Assembly (NCBI GenBank): GCA_013299115.1
Contig: JAAFKA010000003.1
Coordinates: forward strand, 1 to 64,000
Direction: 5' to 3'
Source of the DNA: Cytophagales bacterium
Lineage (GTDB): Bacteria > Bacteroidota > Bacteroidia > Cytophagales > Thermoflexibacteraceae
Length of the DNA: 64,000 nt
Shown: piece after piece, positions 25,515-33,587 of the stretch
How positions within the stretch are numbered: position 1 is the first letter of the stretch
How the letters are laid out: each line of letters starts with the position of its first letter
The notes under the pieces: generated by a model
The model's input: only the letters and a program-made list of their open reading frames with translations
Told to the model about the DNA's origin: nothing
Databases searched by the model: none
Translations under genes and position numbers: made by a program

Positions 25515-27158
25515 CTATTTTTTTATCTCATAAATCCTCCCGTTATACGTAGGCGGAACAGTCAAGTTTAATGTCTTGTAAAAATTCATTAACAGCGTTG
25601 CAAACCAATTAGTTGGTGATTCCGACATTTTTATTGTGTCTAGCAAAGTTAAATTGAGGTTGCGAAGGTAGAAATTTCTCAGTTGTTTATTAATTCCTCG
25701 TGCTTGTTCCCCTTCCTCACTCAGCACCAAGTAGTCTGCTTTTTTATGTAAAGCAAGCAATTTTTGAAAAGTGGCAGTAGTGTCTATGTTTGCCTGCACA
25801 GCTTTGGAGTGTGAAAGAATTAAGGTAGCTTGCTCAAAATCTAATTGGTTTTGGTGGCAAGCATAAAAATACATATTATCGCCAACTATTTTTGTACCTT
25901 TTGGCAGTTTAGCAAAGGCAGCATAAACCGCAGTCGAATTTTTGCCCTCTGCAAACAAATACAACTTCGTGGCACTATACACAGGAACTAAGCAAAAAAG
26001 CAACAAAGCATAAGCCATAGTTGCCCATTCTATTTTTTGCAAATAAGGTTTCAAAAAAGTTTGTTGGTCTTGCAAAGTCTTGACTATCAACAACAAAGTC
26101 CAAACTAAGGCATACAACGAATTGCTGGCGGTATGCACAATAACGTAGTAACTAATAAAATTGAGGGCAGCCACAAAAAATAATTCATCTGTTTGCCAAC
26201 CTTTCAAAATCTTTTTGTAATTTAAAAGTAAACAGATGAAACCCAATAAAAAAGTGAATTGGTGTAAGGTTTCTATATTAAATTTATACCAAATAAACAA
26301 TGTCGTTTGCTCTTTTTTCAAAATAGCAGCCAGTTGCATAGCTTCTATATAGTATTGATAAAAATCTGCCATGCTCCCAAACTTTGTACTAATCCATGTC
26401 CCATAACCCAGCATAATCACTATACCTATGACGAATAAAGGTAACCTTTGTGTGGGTTCTCTGTAAGCTCGCAACAATAGCAACAAGCCCAGACTGAGCA
26501 GCAAAACCACAGCTTTTGGTGTGGTTAGCACTGCCAGAACCATGAAAAGCCCAACCATTGCTGCCCTAAAAGTAGGCAATAATATACTTTTCAAGTCTTT
26601 AAGCCTCGAAACGTATGTGGTTTTGTTTGATTTTTTGTTATCAGCTTTGAGGTGTAGCACCGCCCAAGTAGCCCCAATTACAAAACTTAAAGCAAGAGCT
26701 TCAGGACGAAATTGCATTAAGGACTTAAAAAAGCAACTATCTATCACATAAAATAGCAACAATAAACATCGAAAAGGTAAAGCTAAATAGTTTTGAAAAC
26801 TCAATAGTTGCCAAATACAAAATAGAGATAAAATATTAGTAAAAGTGATAAAAAGCCTATAATTGGTTTGAGAAAACCCCCCCAGTGCTTCACAACACCA
26901 TGCCCCTGCTATGGTATAAATATTGCCAAATAATAAATTTTCTTGTTGCGTTTGTTGCCAATACTCACGCAAGAAAGGTGAACTGTTGCTAAACAATTTA
27001 CCTGTTTTAATATAGTTTATTACCAAATTAGCATACACAGCCTCATCTCCATTTGGCAAACCGTAGTAAAAAGTAGCATACCACAATACAAAACCATATA
27101 GGCAGAACAAAGCAAAGAAGATGTATATATTTTTCTTTTGGTTGAAAAAAGTGAACAT
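25515..27158 (-). CDS. GT39-like polytopic membrane glycosyltransferase
   Basis: A 547-residue integral membrane protein with about ten hydrophobic helices. After the first helix (IFFALFCLYGFVLWYA), the first outside loop has GLPNGDEAVYANLV. The acidic DE pair here is where GT-C enzymes carry their catalytic aspartate. The helical region runs to about residue 400, and a soluble C-terminal part follows (GTKIVGDNMYFYACHQNQ, DYLVLSEEGEQ). The layout fits lipid-phosphate-sugar-dependent (GT39/ArnT-like) transferases; substrate unknown. It is the last gene of a leftward group with an acyltransferase and a DUF3299 protein. Confidence 0.75.
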   Translation of the reverse strand: MFTFFNQKKNIYIFFALFCLYGFVLWYATFYYGLPNGDEAVYANLVINYIKTGKLFSNSSPFLREYWQQTQQENLLFGNIYTIAGAWCCEALGGFSQTNYRLFITFTNILSLFCIWQLLSFQNYLALPFRCLLLLFYVIDSCFFKSLMQFRPEALALSFVIGATWAVLHLKADNKKSNKTTYVSRLKDLKSILLPTFRAAMVGLFMVLAVLTTPKAVVLLLSLGLLLLLRAYREPTQRLPLFVIGIVIMLGYGTWISTKFGSMADFYQYYIEAMQLAAILKKEQTTLFIWYKFNIETLHQFTFLLGFICLLLNYKKILKGWQTDELFFVAALNFISYYVIVHTASNSLYALVWTLLLIVKTLQDQQTFLKPYLQKIEWATMAYALLLFCLVPVYSATKLYLFAEGKNSTAVYAAFAKLPKGTKIVGDNMYFYACHQNQLDFEQATLILSHSKAVQANIDTTATFQKLLALHKKADYLVLSEEGEQARGINKQLRNFYLRNLNLTLLDTIKMSESPTNWFATLLMNFYKTLNLTVPPTYNGRIYEIKK

Positions 27159-27234
27159 AATAAGTTACAAATATGGAATAGGAGGTATGAAAATAGGTAA
27201 ATAATATAGGAATTGACAGGTTGAACGAAAACTG

Positions 27235-27702
27235 TTACTCTACCACTTTTGCTTGTTCGAGAATATACAACAAATTATTGGGATTATCGGGATTTAGTCG
27301 CAAAACTCCACGCAAAGCTATACGGTCTTCTGTAAAAGGAATAGGTTGCAAACTTTTGACCTCTATCACTGTTTCTATGCCCGCAGCCCCGCAAAAATAA
27401 CATAACGAGAAAGGATAACGAGAGAACACAAATTGGTTTTGGCTGCGTAATTCCTGCAAGGGAATCATATAACCTTGCAGGGTAATGGTTTTTCCGTTGA
27501 GCTGCTGCAAGGCAAGGGAAAAAGTAGGCAAATCTACCGAGTAACCTTTTGTGGCGTGCTGTTTTTGCTCTATTTTGACTTGTGCCAAAATATTCCAATA
27601 ATTGGTTGTCTGTTGAGCTATTAATGGATTTATTAAATTGCAAAACAAAGTAAAAAACACCATCTTGCACAGGCTAAAGCTTAGGCTACAACAACTTCTC
27701 AT
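27235..27702 (-). CDS. Exported DUF3299-like protein
   Basis: A 155-residue exported protein. The hydrophobic N-terminus ends in LINPLIAQQ. The core carries the family's signature: GKTITLQGYMIPLQ, then FVFSRYPFSLCYFCGAAGIETVIEV with a CxxC pair that looks metal binding or redox active, then RIALRGVLRLNPDN. DUF3299 proteins are often encoded with ABC-type lipoprotein exporters. None is seen here; the upstream neighbour, 5 bp away, is an acyltransferase. A shorter start at 27663 (MVFFTLF) would give a more typical signal peptide. Confidence 0.75.
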   Translation of the reverse strand: MRSCCSLSFSLCKMVFFTLFCNLINPLIAQQTTNYWNILAQVKIEQKQHATKGYSVDLPTFSLALQQLNGKTITLQGYMIPLQELRSQNQFVFSRYPFSLCYFCGAAGIETVIEVKSLQPIPFTEDRIALRGVLRLNPDNPNNLLYILEQAKVVE

Positions 27703-27707
27703 ACCTA

Positions 27708-28247
27708 TTAAAATTTATCGGGGTGTTTGCCTTTGATGTCTTTGTAGTAGGCTTTTATCTTGGGTAGGTCTTCTGCATAGTTACCCGTTGGATAAAACAT
27801 AGCTAATACACCTGCTTCTTTGGTAGAAAAATCCAAATAACCCAAAGCAATAGGCACGTTGGCAGCCACTGCCACGTGATAAAAGCCACTTTTCCATTCC
27901 TCCACTTTGCTGCGTGTGCCTTCAGGTGGAATGATGAGCAACATATTTTCATGGTCTTTAAACAAACTTATCATATAGTCGACCAAATTGTTTTTTTTGC
28001 TCCTGTCCACAGCTATTCCACCTGTACTTCGCATGATAGCACCCAGCGGGAAACCAAATAATTCTTTTTTAGCCAAGTAACGAATTTGGCGTTGCATGAT
28101 GCTGAAAAAGCCGATAGTTATCGGAAAATCGTAGTTGGAGGTATGGGGTACGGCAATAATCACAGCCTGTTTTACTTCGACAGGAATAAGCCCTTTGATT
28201 TGCCAGCCATTGAGTTTAAAATAAAGCTCACATAAGTATTTTACCAT
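27708..28247 (-). CDS. Lysophospholipid acyltransferase-family protein
   Basis: A short (179-residue) PlsC-like acyltransferase. It shows the catalytic H-x4-D (VPHTSNYDFP; H35, D40), then YLAKKELFGFPLGAIMRSTGGIAVDRS (block II/III) and LLIIPPEGTRSK (block IV, about residue 110). It has no membrane helix of its own and so is probably peripheral. This small subtype in Bacteroidota is usually annotated as 1-acylglycerol-3-phosphate acyltransferase; the acyl acceptor cannot be told from sequence. It is followed after 5 bp by the DUF3299 gene, suggesting one operon. Confidence 0.85.
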   Translation of the reverse strand: MVKYLCELYFKLNGWQIKGLIPVEVKQAVIIAVPHTSNYDFPITIGFFSIMQRQIRYLAKKELFGFPLGAIMRSTGGIAVDRSKKNNLVDYMISLFKDHENMLLIIPPEGTRSKVEEWKSGFYHVAVAANVPIALGYLDFSTKEAGVLAMFYPTGNYAEDLPKIKAYYKDIKGKHPDKF

Positions 28248-28308
28248 AAAAATTTTGAGTTTTTTTTAATGTTGAATTTTTATTTTTTGGGATAGGAATT
28301 CAATTTAT

Positions 28309-29655
28309 TTATTCTTGTATAAATTTCAAAATATAACTCCTTATTTCTGCTCTTTGCTTTTCATTTGCATTATCGTCCATCTGGTCGTGGGTAGTATTTG
28401 GGAGTTTTATGAGCCGCATCTTAAACTCTTTCTTTTCTTTTTCATTTGGTAGCACTCCTTCGTCTGCAAGTTGGTCTGTTGAACGCAAAGAATAAACTCT
28501 CAAATTAGTTGCCTTTGGCAATGCCATTCTTCTATTATCCAAAGTGATAATTTTATTGACTATTTGGGGATATTTTTGTGGAAATAGTGCAGTCATATCA
28601 CCGCCATTCGAGTGTCCGATTAAAGTGATTTTTGCAAAATTCAAATTAGGATATGATTTTTTCAATTCATTGATTACAAATAAGATGTTGTCTGCACCTC
28701 TTTCCCAACATGGTCGTCTAACAATTTGTGGAATACCTGTCGAGGGCAGCAGACTATCTGTTGGTAGTTCGTGTTGAATACTTGCAACAAATAAGTTTTG
28801 GGAAGCCAAATATTCTGTTAAATAAGAATAAGCTAAATAATCACCGCCTTTGTTTTGTCCGTAGCCATGACTAAAAATTACAATTTGTTGCTTTTTGCTC
28901 TTTTTGTAATTTTTTTTCGAATAATAAGCCACTGGTATTTTTCGTAGCCTTGTGGTGTCATACAAAGTTAAAGTATCCAAATAGACTTTACTTTGTAGGG
29001 AAATTTGGTAATCTTTTTTGAATCTATTCAGGGCTTTATAATTTTGATTTGCCCACATCATAGAAGGATAAATCCATTCTTTTAGTGGCTGAAACAAAAA
29101 GCCGTGTTTGAGATTGGTATTTAGTTCTATTTCGTCAAACCTGCTAATTTTAAATTTAGAGTTTTTTGTTCTATTAACTGCCGAAACACCCAAAATGTCC
29201 GTTTTTTCATAAATCGTAAGTATGTTTCCACAATAGCTAATATCACTTAACTGCTTTAAATCTGTTTCTTGATAAGAGCCTATGAAAACAAAATTAATGT
29301 TTGGATTAGCAAGCAAAGTAGAAACATATTGGGCAATATATCCGCCTTTCGAAAGTCCAATAACTGTAATTTGATTAGGCTTAATACCTGATTGTAATAA
29401 ACTGTCGATTTGTCCAGCTACCTTTTTTGCATATTCTTTTACAACAGTGTTTTTAGGTCTTTTTTCTGTTATCAAAATAAAGTTTTCTCTCTCAAATTCT
29501 CGTATGATTTCGTTGTACTGTGCCTTTCCATACGCAGGGTGTTTTTCGTCTGCATGATGTTCTTCAGTAAACTTGTTATGCAGAAAAAAAATATAGTTTT
29601 GGCTCATTCCGTGCTGGAATATTGCAAACAAAAATACAAATAGATAGGTTGTTTT
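28309..29655 (-). CDS. Exported double alpha/beta-hydrolase protein
   Basis: A 448-residue exported protein with two alpha/beta-hydrolase units in one chain. The signal peptide (TTYLFVFLFAIFQHGMSQ) begins at the ATG at 29655. The first unit (about residues 20-220) has NYIFFLHNKF and the nucleophile elbow VIGLSKGGYIAQ. The second (about 240-448) has QIVIFSHGYGQNKGGDY, the elbow LIGHSNGGDMTAL, LDNRRMALP and a late TTHDQMDD that could supply the catalytic His. Both elbows keep the serine. Substrates are unknown; an esterase or peptidase role outside the cytoplasm is plausible. The frame continues upstream to 29853, but that part is a separate gene remnant. Confidence 0.75.
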   Translation of the reverse strand, partial: KTTYLFVFLFAIFQHGMSQNYIFFLHNKFTEEHHADEKHPAYGKAQYNEIIREFERENFILITEKRPKNTVVKEYAKKVAGQIDSLLQSGIKPNQITVIGLSKGGYIAQYVSTLLANPNINFVFIGSYQETDLKQLSDISYCGNILTIYEKTDILGVSAVNRTKNSKFKISRFDEIELNTNLKHGFLFQPLKEWIYPSMMWANQNYKALNRFKKDYQISLQSKVYLDTLTLYDTTRLRKIPVAYYSKKNYKKSKKQQIVIFSHGYGQNKGGDYLAYSYLTEYLASQNLFVASIQHELPTDSLLPSTGIPQIVRRPCWERGADNILFVINELKKSYPNLNFAKITLIGHSNGGDMTALFPQKYPQIVNKIITLDNRRMALPKATNLRVYSLRSTDQLADEGVLPNEKEKKEFKMRLIKLPNTTHDQMDDNANEKQRAEIRSYILKFIQE

Positions 29656-29675
29656 CATTCTTATCAATCTATTGC

Positions 29676-29853
29676 TTAGATTGTGCTTAGTGTTGGGGCG
29701 TAGGGCTTGTTTTTTTGCATGATACTGCCGTTGATAAGTTCGTATAAAACCATCTGCTAATTCTAATGCCAAAAATTCGGCAATCGAATAGCGTTGCACA
29801 CTGTACGTTTTGTGCGAAGGCGGACTTTCGGGTGGCAAGACAAGAGTGGGCAT
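29676..29853 (-). pseudogene. Frameshifted N-terminal fragment of a Uma2-family gene
   Basis: From the ATG at 29853 the frame reads PSHKTYSVQRYSIAEFLALE, typical of the start of Uma2-family (PD-(D/E)XK-like) proteins, up to LADGF. A single-base shift in the TTTT run near 29745 then gives the expected continuation YELINGSIMQKN, which ends after APTLSTI at a stop at 29676. So the gene is both frameshifted and truncated to about 60 codons. In the unshifted frame it reads straight into the hydrolase gene, producing a misleadingly long open frame. Confidence 0.6.
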
Positions 29854-29953
29854 TGTTTTTCTACAATTTGTTTGTTATTTTACCAAAGGTACTATAATTT
29901 TTACTACTTTTGAAAACTAAAAACTAAAGAATTCACAATAATATTTTCAAAAC

Positions 29954-30610
29954 ATGATAAACAAAAATACAATAAAAGTCTTCTTGTTGGTTTTACTTTT
30001 GGCGGTGCCAGCTTGTTTGTATTTAATTTTAGCAAAAACAGGCAAAAATCAATACAAAATACAAGTTTTTAACCCCAAATCGGAGTTTTGTCCGCCACCA
30101 ACTTCGGGAGATACCATGCACCGAGTTCCGCCTTTTCGTTTGATTTCCCAAGACGGCAAGACTATAACAGACAAGGACTTTGAGGGTAAAATCTATGTAG
30201 CAGACTTTATTTTCACTCGTTGCCCCAGCATCTGTCCTGTCATGACTTCCGAACTGACCAGAGTACAAGAGGCTTTTAGAGGAAATCCCGATGTTAAAAT
30301 TATTTCGCACTCCATAGACCCCCAATACGACTCTATTCAGGTTTTGAAAGCATACAGCCAAAAACACAGTGCCGACAACTCACAGTGGAGTTTTGTAACA
30401 GGAGATAGCACCCAGATTTATAACTTGGCAAAATGTGGCTATTTTATGGCTATTCAAAAATCTCCCGACAGCCGTTTGGTGTTTGACCACAGCGACAAAT
30501 TGATTTTGATAGATAAACAACGTCGCATCAGAGGTTTTTATGCGGGTACAAAAAGTGAGGAAGTGGATAGACTGATACTCGAAATACAAATTTTGATGAG
30601 GGAAGAGTAA
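29954..30610 (+). CDS. SCO1/SenC-family copper chaperone protein
   Basis: A 218-residue membrane-anchored thioredoxin-fold protein. One N-terminal helix (FLLVLLLAVPACLYLILA) anchors it to the inner membrane facing the periplasm. The copper site is complete: C90 and C94 in FTRCPSICPVM, and H179 in VFDHSDKLILID. Family members deliver copper to the CuA centre of cytochrome c oxidase or act as redox proteins. No oxidase genes are in the window. A stop at 30608 leaves about 100 bp to kdnB, which has its own promoter. Confidence 0.93.
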   Translation: MINKNTIKVFLLVLLLAVPACLYLILAKTGKNQYKIQVFNPKSEFCPPPTSGDTMHRVPPFRLISQDGKTITDKDFEGKIYVADFIFTRCPSICPVMTSELTRVQEAFRGNPDVKIISHSIDPQYDSIQVLKAYSQKHSADNSQWSFVTGDSTQIYNLAKCGYFMAIQKSPDSRLVFDHSDKLILIDKQRRIRGFYAGTKSEEVDRLILEIQILMREE

Positions 30611-30686
30611 GGTTTCTCGAACATAGTTTATAAGCCTTGGCATCATAAAATAGGTTGAATATTCTCATTTTTTTCTAAAAAACAAT

Positions 30687-30694
30687 TACCTTTG
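30687..30694 (+). promoter_or_regulatory. Promoter -7 element of kdnB
   Basis: TACCTTTG at 30687-30694 is a perfect TAnnTTTG box. It lies 22 bp before the ATG of the KdnB-like gene, giving a very short leader. Confidence 0.5.
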
Positions 30695-30716
30695 TTGCCT
30701 TGACACCCCAAAAATT

Positions 30717-31799
30717 ATGCAATTTAAAAACTTTAAGAGTGTAGATAAATGTACGTTTGGGCGAGGTACATTTGGTAAATTAGACAGCATTTTGGCAGAA
30801 AAACGCCACGAAAACGACCAATTTATGGTCTTTTTGGTCGACAATTTCTTTAAAGGCAAAGAGTTGGCGAGCAAAGTGCCTGCAAAGCCCGAAGATATGC
30901 TGATTTTTGTAGATGTGGACGACCACGAGCCTACCACCGAGCAGGTAGACGAATTGCGTGATACGATTTTAGCTACCAAAGGTATTCCTGCTGGAGTCGT
31001 AGGCATTGGCGGAGGAAGTGTGATGGACATAGCCAAATGTGTGGCGTTGATGGTAAAAAATGAAGGTTCATCGCAGTTGTATCAAGGCTTGAATTTGATT
31101 AAAAAAGAGGGGGTCTATCACGTAGGTATTCCCACCTTATCGGGGACGGGTGCAGAGGTTTCTATGACTGCCGTATTGACAGGACCCGAAAAAAAGTTGG
31201 GCTTAAAATGTGATTGGACAGTGTTCAACCAAATTATTTTAGACCCCGAGTTGATAGCTGATGCCCCAAGAAACCAATGGTTTTATACAGGAATGGATAC
31301 GTTTATTCACTGCATAGAATCGATGACAGGCTTCTTGAAAAATACGTTTAGCGAGGCTTATGGCTACAAATCCTTAGACTTGTGCAGAGATGTATTTTTG
31401 AACGAAGGCTGCGGACAAACCCCAATCAATGACGAAAAACTGATGGTTGCCTCGTATTTTGGCGGGTTGAGTTTGACTTATTCGGAGGTGGGCGTATGTC
31501 ATGCCTTGTCTTATGGAATGTCTTATGTCTTTGGCACAAGGCACTGCTTTGCCAACTGCATTATTTTCGACCAACTCGAAGAATACTACCCCGAAGGTGT
31601 GCATGAATTTAGAGAAATGGTAAAGAAAAACAACATTTTCATTCCCAAAAACTTGTCGAAAGACTGGACTGATGCCGAAATTGAAAAAATGATTGACGTT
31701 ACCCTTGCCCTGCACCACATGTGGAATCATGCGTTGGGAAGTGATTGGAAAAATATTATCACAAGGCAGAAAATAAAGGAGTTGTATTTGAAAATGTAA
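30717..31799 (+). CDS. kdnB: 3-deoxy-manno-octulosonate 8-oxidase (KdnB-like)
   Basis: A 360-residue iron-type alcohol dehydrogenase closely resembling Shewanella KdnB, which oxidises Kdo at C8 so that KdnA can install an amino group (8-amino-Kdo in LPS). Matching segments include FKNFKSVDKCTFGRGTFGKL, VVGIGGGSVMDIAKCVALM (NAD-binding), HVGIPTLSGTGAEVSMTAVL, NQWFYTGMDTFIHCIESM and EVGVCHALSYGMSYVFG. The last two segments carry the metal ligands. I judge the assignment from remembered similarity along the whole length. In Shewanella kdnA is adjacent; here no aminotransferase is in the neighbourhood, so the partner must be elsewhere or the role differs. Confidence 0.8.
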   Translation: MQFKNFKSVDKCTFGRGTFGKLDSILAEKRHENDQFMVFLVDNFFKGKELASKVPAKPEDMLIFVDVDDHEPTTEQVDELRDTILATKGIPAGVVGIGGGSVMDIAKCVALMVKNEGSSQLYQGLNLIKKEGVYHVGIPTLSGTGAEVSMTAVLTGPEKKLGLKCDWTVFNQIILDPELIADAPRNQWFYTGMDTFIHCIESMTGFLKNTFSEAYGYKSLDLCRDVFLNEGCGQTPINDEKLMVASYFGGLSLTYSEVGVCHALSYGMSYVFGTRHCFANCIIFDQLEEYYPEGVHEFREMVKKNNIFIPKNLSKDWTDAEIEKMIDVTLALHHMWNHALGSDWKNIITRQKIKELYLKM

Positions 31800-31801
31800 A
31801 T

Positions 31802-31923
31802 AATAGAGGTTATTACGATAATTTTTGTATAGAAAACTAACTTGTTGATTTTTAGCTAATTAACCTTGCAGTTGGAGGCAACCCCCGCCAAAGGGTACGG
31901 TACAAATCGTAATAACCTCTATT
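31802..31923. repeat. MITE-like element with 18-bp terminal inverted repeats
   Basis: Perfect 18-bp terminal repeats AATAGAGGTTATTACGAT lie at 31802-31819 and, inverted, 31906-31923, enclosing 86 bp with no reading frame. It starts 3 bp after the kdnB stop. The size, perfect termini and lack of coding content fit a miniature inverted-repeat element. As RNA it could also serve as a bidirectional terminator between kdnB and the convergent lipoprotein gene. Confidence 0.65.
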
Positions 31924-31947
31924 GATTATGGGAATTCTCTAGTTCTA

Positions 31948-32934
31948 CTAAAAATCTTCCTTCCTCAAATAAACATATTCTACTTTGAGGAAAGGTAAGT
32001 TTTGCCCTGCTTGGTGTTTATAAAAAAAAGATTGTGTTAAGTTTTGCTGGCTATCATACTCAAACAGCTGCTGATAAATCACTTGCCTGCCTTGCCAAAC
32101 TTCTAATTTTTGGGGTTGCTTAGTTTTGGGCGTAGCATAACTAAATTTTAACTCTTGTTTGGGAGTTGAAGGCTGACGGAGGCTTATTTCATCTATTCGT
32201 TTGTGTAGAGGGTATTGAAATACTGCTTTTACTCTTTGCTCCCAATCCATGCTTTTATAGACTCGTGTGATAGCAAATGCAGTAGGCGAATCTCCATAGC
32301 CATCATGTTTCCAATCGGGACTTTTGTCATAGGCAAGCCAAGCCAAACTGTACCGTTGGATATATTGGTGGTAAAAGTGTATTTTATTTTTTGCTAAGGC
32401 TTTGATATTGAAAGCATTACCTATGGTGTCCACCTTTACCTCCACTATGGGTTGGTAGTTGCCTGTTGCACTATCGTACAAAAAAATAAGTTGTTTGCCT
32501 ATAAATTTTTCTACGCCTTTGATATTGCGTTTGTATTTGATAGCCACTGCATACATCGTCCTCTCGGCTATAGCTGCATAAGAACTGTATCTGTTTCGTT
32601 CCCAAGTTTGGTGAAAATAATTGGTAAAAGTTTTGTCATCACCAATGAGCAAAGCATCAGCCCCATATCGTTGGGCTTCTCTTTGCAGGGCTTGTATCAT
32701 TTCGCCTGTGGTGGTGTAGCTGCTGCCGTACATATCTATCACTCGCAATTTAATATAGGCAGTATCACGTGGCTGTTCGCCAGCAAAAAAAACTTCGACC
32801 TCGTTTTGATGAGGAATAATTGGATATTCTATCAATTTACCCAAATCCTGGTATTGCTTAGGATAGGAAACCAAACAAGAAGTAAACACAGGTGCAAGCA
32901 CACCTAACAATAGCAACAGCGTAAGTTTTTTCAT
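31948..32934 (-). CDS. Lipoprotein of unknown function
   Basis: A 328-residue lipoprotein with a clear signal and lipobox (LLLLLGVLAPVFTSCLVS, Cys at about residue 20). I do not recognise the family. Residues about 40-150 form one part, with VEVFFAGEQPRDTAYIKLRV and EAQRYGADALLIGD. That motif is reminiscent of small domains in which a residue pair YGAD precedes a strand. The C-terminal third has YDSQQNLTQSFFYKHQ, like short repeats used in beta-rich surface proteins. It is convergent with kdnB and divergent from the M4 protease gene. Confidence 0.75.
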   Translation of the reverse strand: MKKLTLLLLLGVLAPVFTSCLVSYPKQYQDLGKLIEYPIIPHQNEVEVFFAGEQPRDTAYIKLRVIDMYGSSYTTTGEMIQALQREAQRYGADALLIGDDKTFTNYFHQTWERNRYSSYAAIAERTMYAVAIKYKRNIKGVEKFIGKQLIFLYDSATGNYQPIVEVKVDTIGNAFNIKALAKNKIHFYHQYIQRYSLAWLAYDKSPDWKHDGYGDSPTAFAITRVYKSMDWEQRVKAVFQYPLHKRIDEISLRQPSTPKQELKFSYATPKTKQPQKLEVWQGRQVIYQQLFEYDSQQNLTQSFFYKHQAGQNLPFLKVEYVYLRKEDF

Positions 32935-33587
32935 TTGAGTAGAAAATTAGTAACCGCAAAAATATCATAAGTGAAGTGATTGGCAAATTATTTAACCTTA
33001 GTTAGTTGTTAAATTATCCTAAATAAAGTGAATGACCTCCAAATTTTTTATACGAAGCACTTGACAAATCAAATACCCACATTATTTTTCATTTCACAAA
33101 AAAACTGTCGGGTGGTTTTTTATTTGCTGTTAATTAATTTGTATAACCGAATAAACAATAATTGTATTTTGTTTGGTTTTTAAAATTTTAACAAAAATAA
33201 ACTTTTGCAACTTTGTTAAACAAAAACAAAAATTTGTTTAACAAAAACGTAATTGAAATTTATATAAATAACTGATTTTCAAATATATTTGCAAAAACAA
33301 ATTTATTTTTGGTTTTACAAAAACACAAAAAATATAAATTTTATTAATTTTAAATTTTTTAAACATTTTTATTAATTGTACTTTTTATGGTTTTTTGTAA
33401 AAAATATTTTGCAAAAAATTTGCAAATATCTTTTCAAAGTCCTTACCTTTGTTGCAACAAAATTGAGAGGTAAACTTAATTTTGGAGTTAGTACGATTGT
33501 CAAGGTGCAAAAGCACCATTGCCAACGTATAAAAATTAAAGTACCGAAATATTTTTATCAACCTATTTCTTTTTTCAACAATCTATC
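32935..33587. promoter_or_regulatory. AT-rich intergenic region with promoter and palindrome A
   Basis: This 650-bp gap is extremely AT-rich, with runs such as CAAAAACAAA and ATTTTTTAAA. A promoter for the M4 gene is visible at its right end: TTTG at 33419-33422, then 21 bases, then TACCTTTG at 33444-33451. A copy of palindrome A lies in the leader at 33492-33529, with the tip GGTGC-AAAA-GCACC, so the protease mRNA carries this hairpin about 60 bases before its ATG. I see no gene between 32935 and 33400. Confidence 0.6.
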
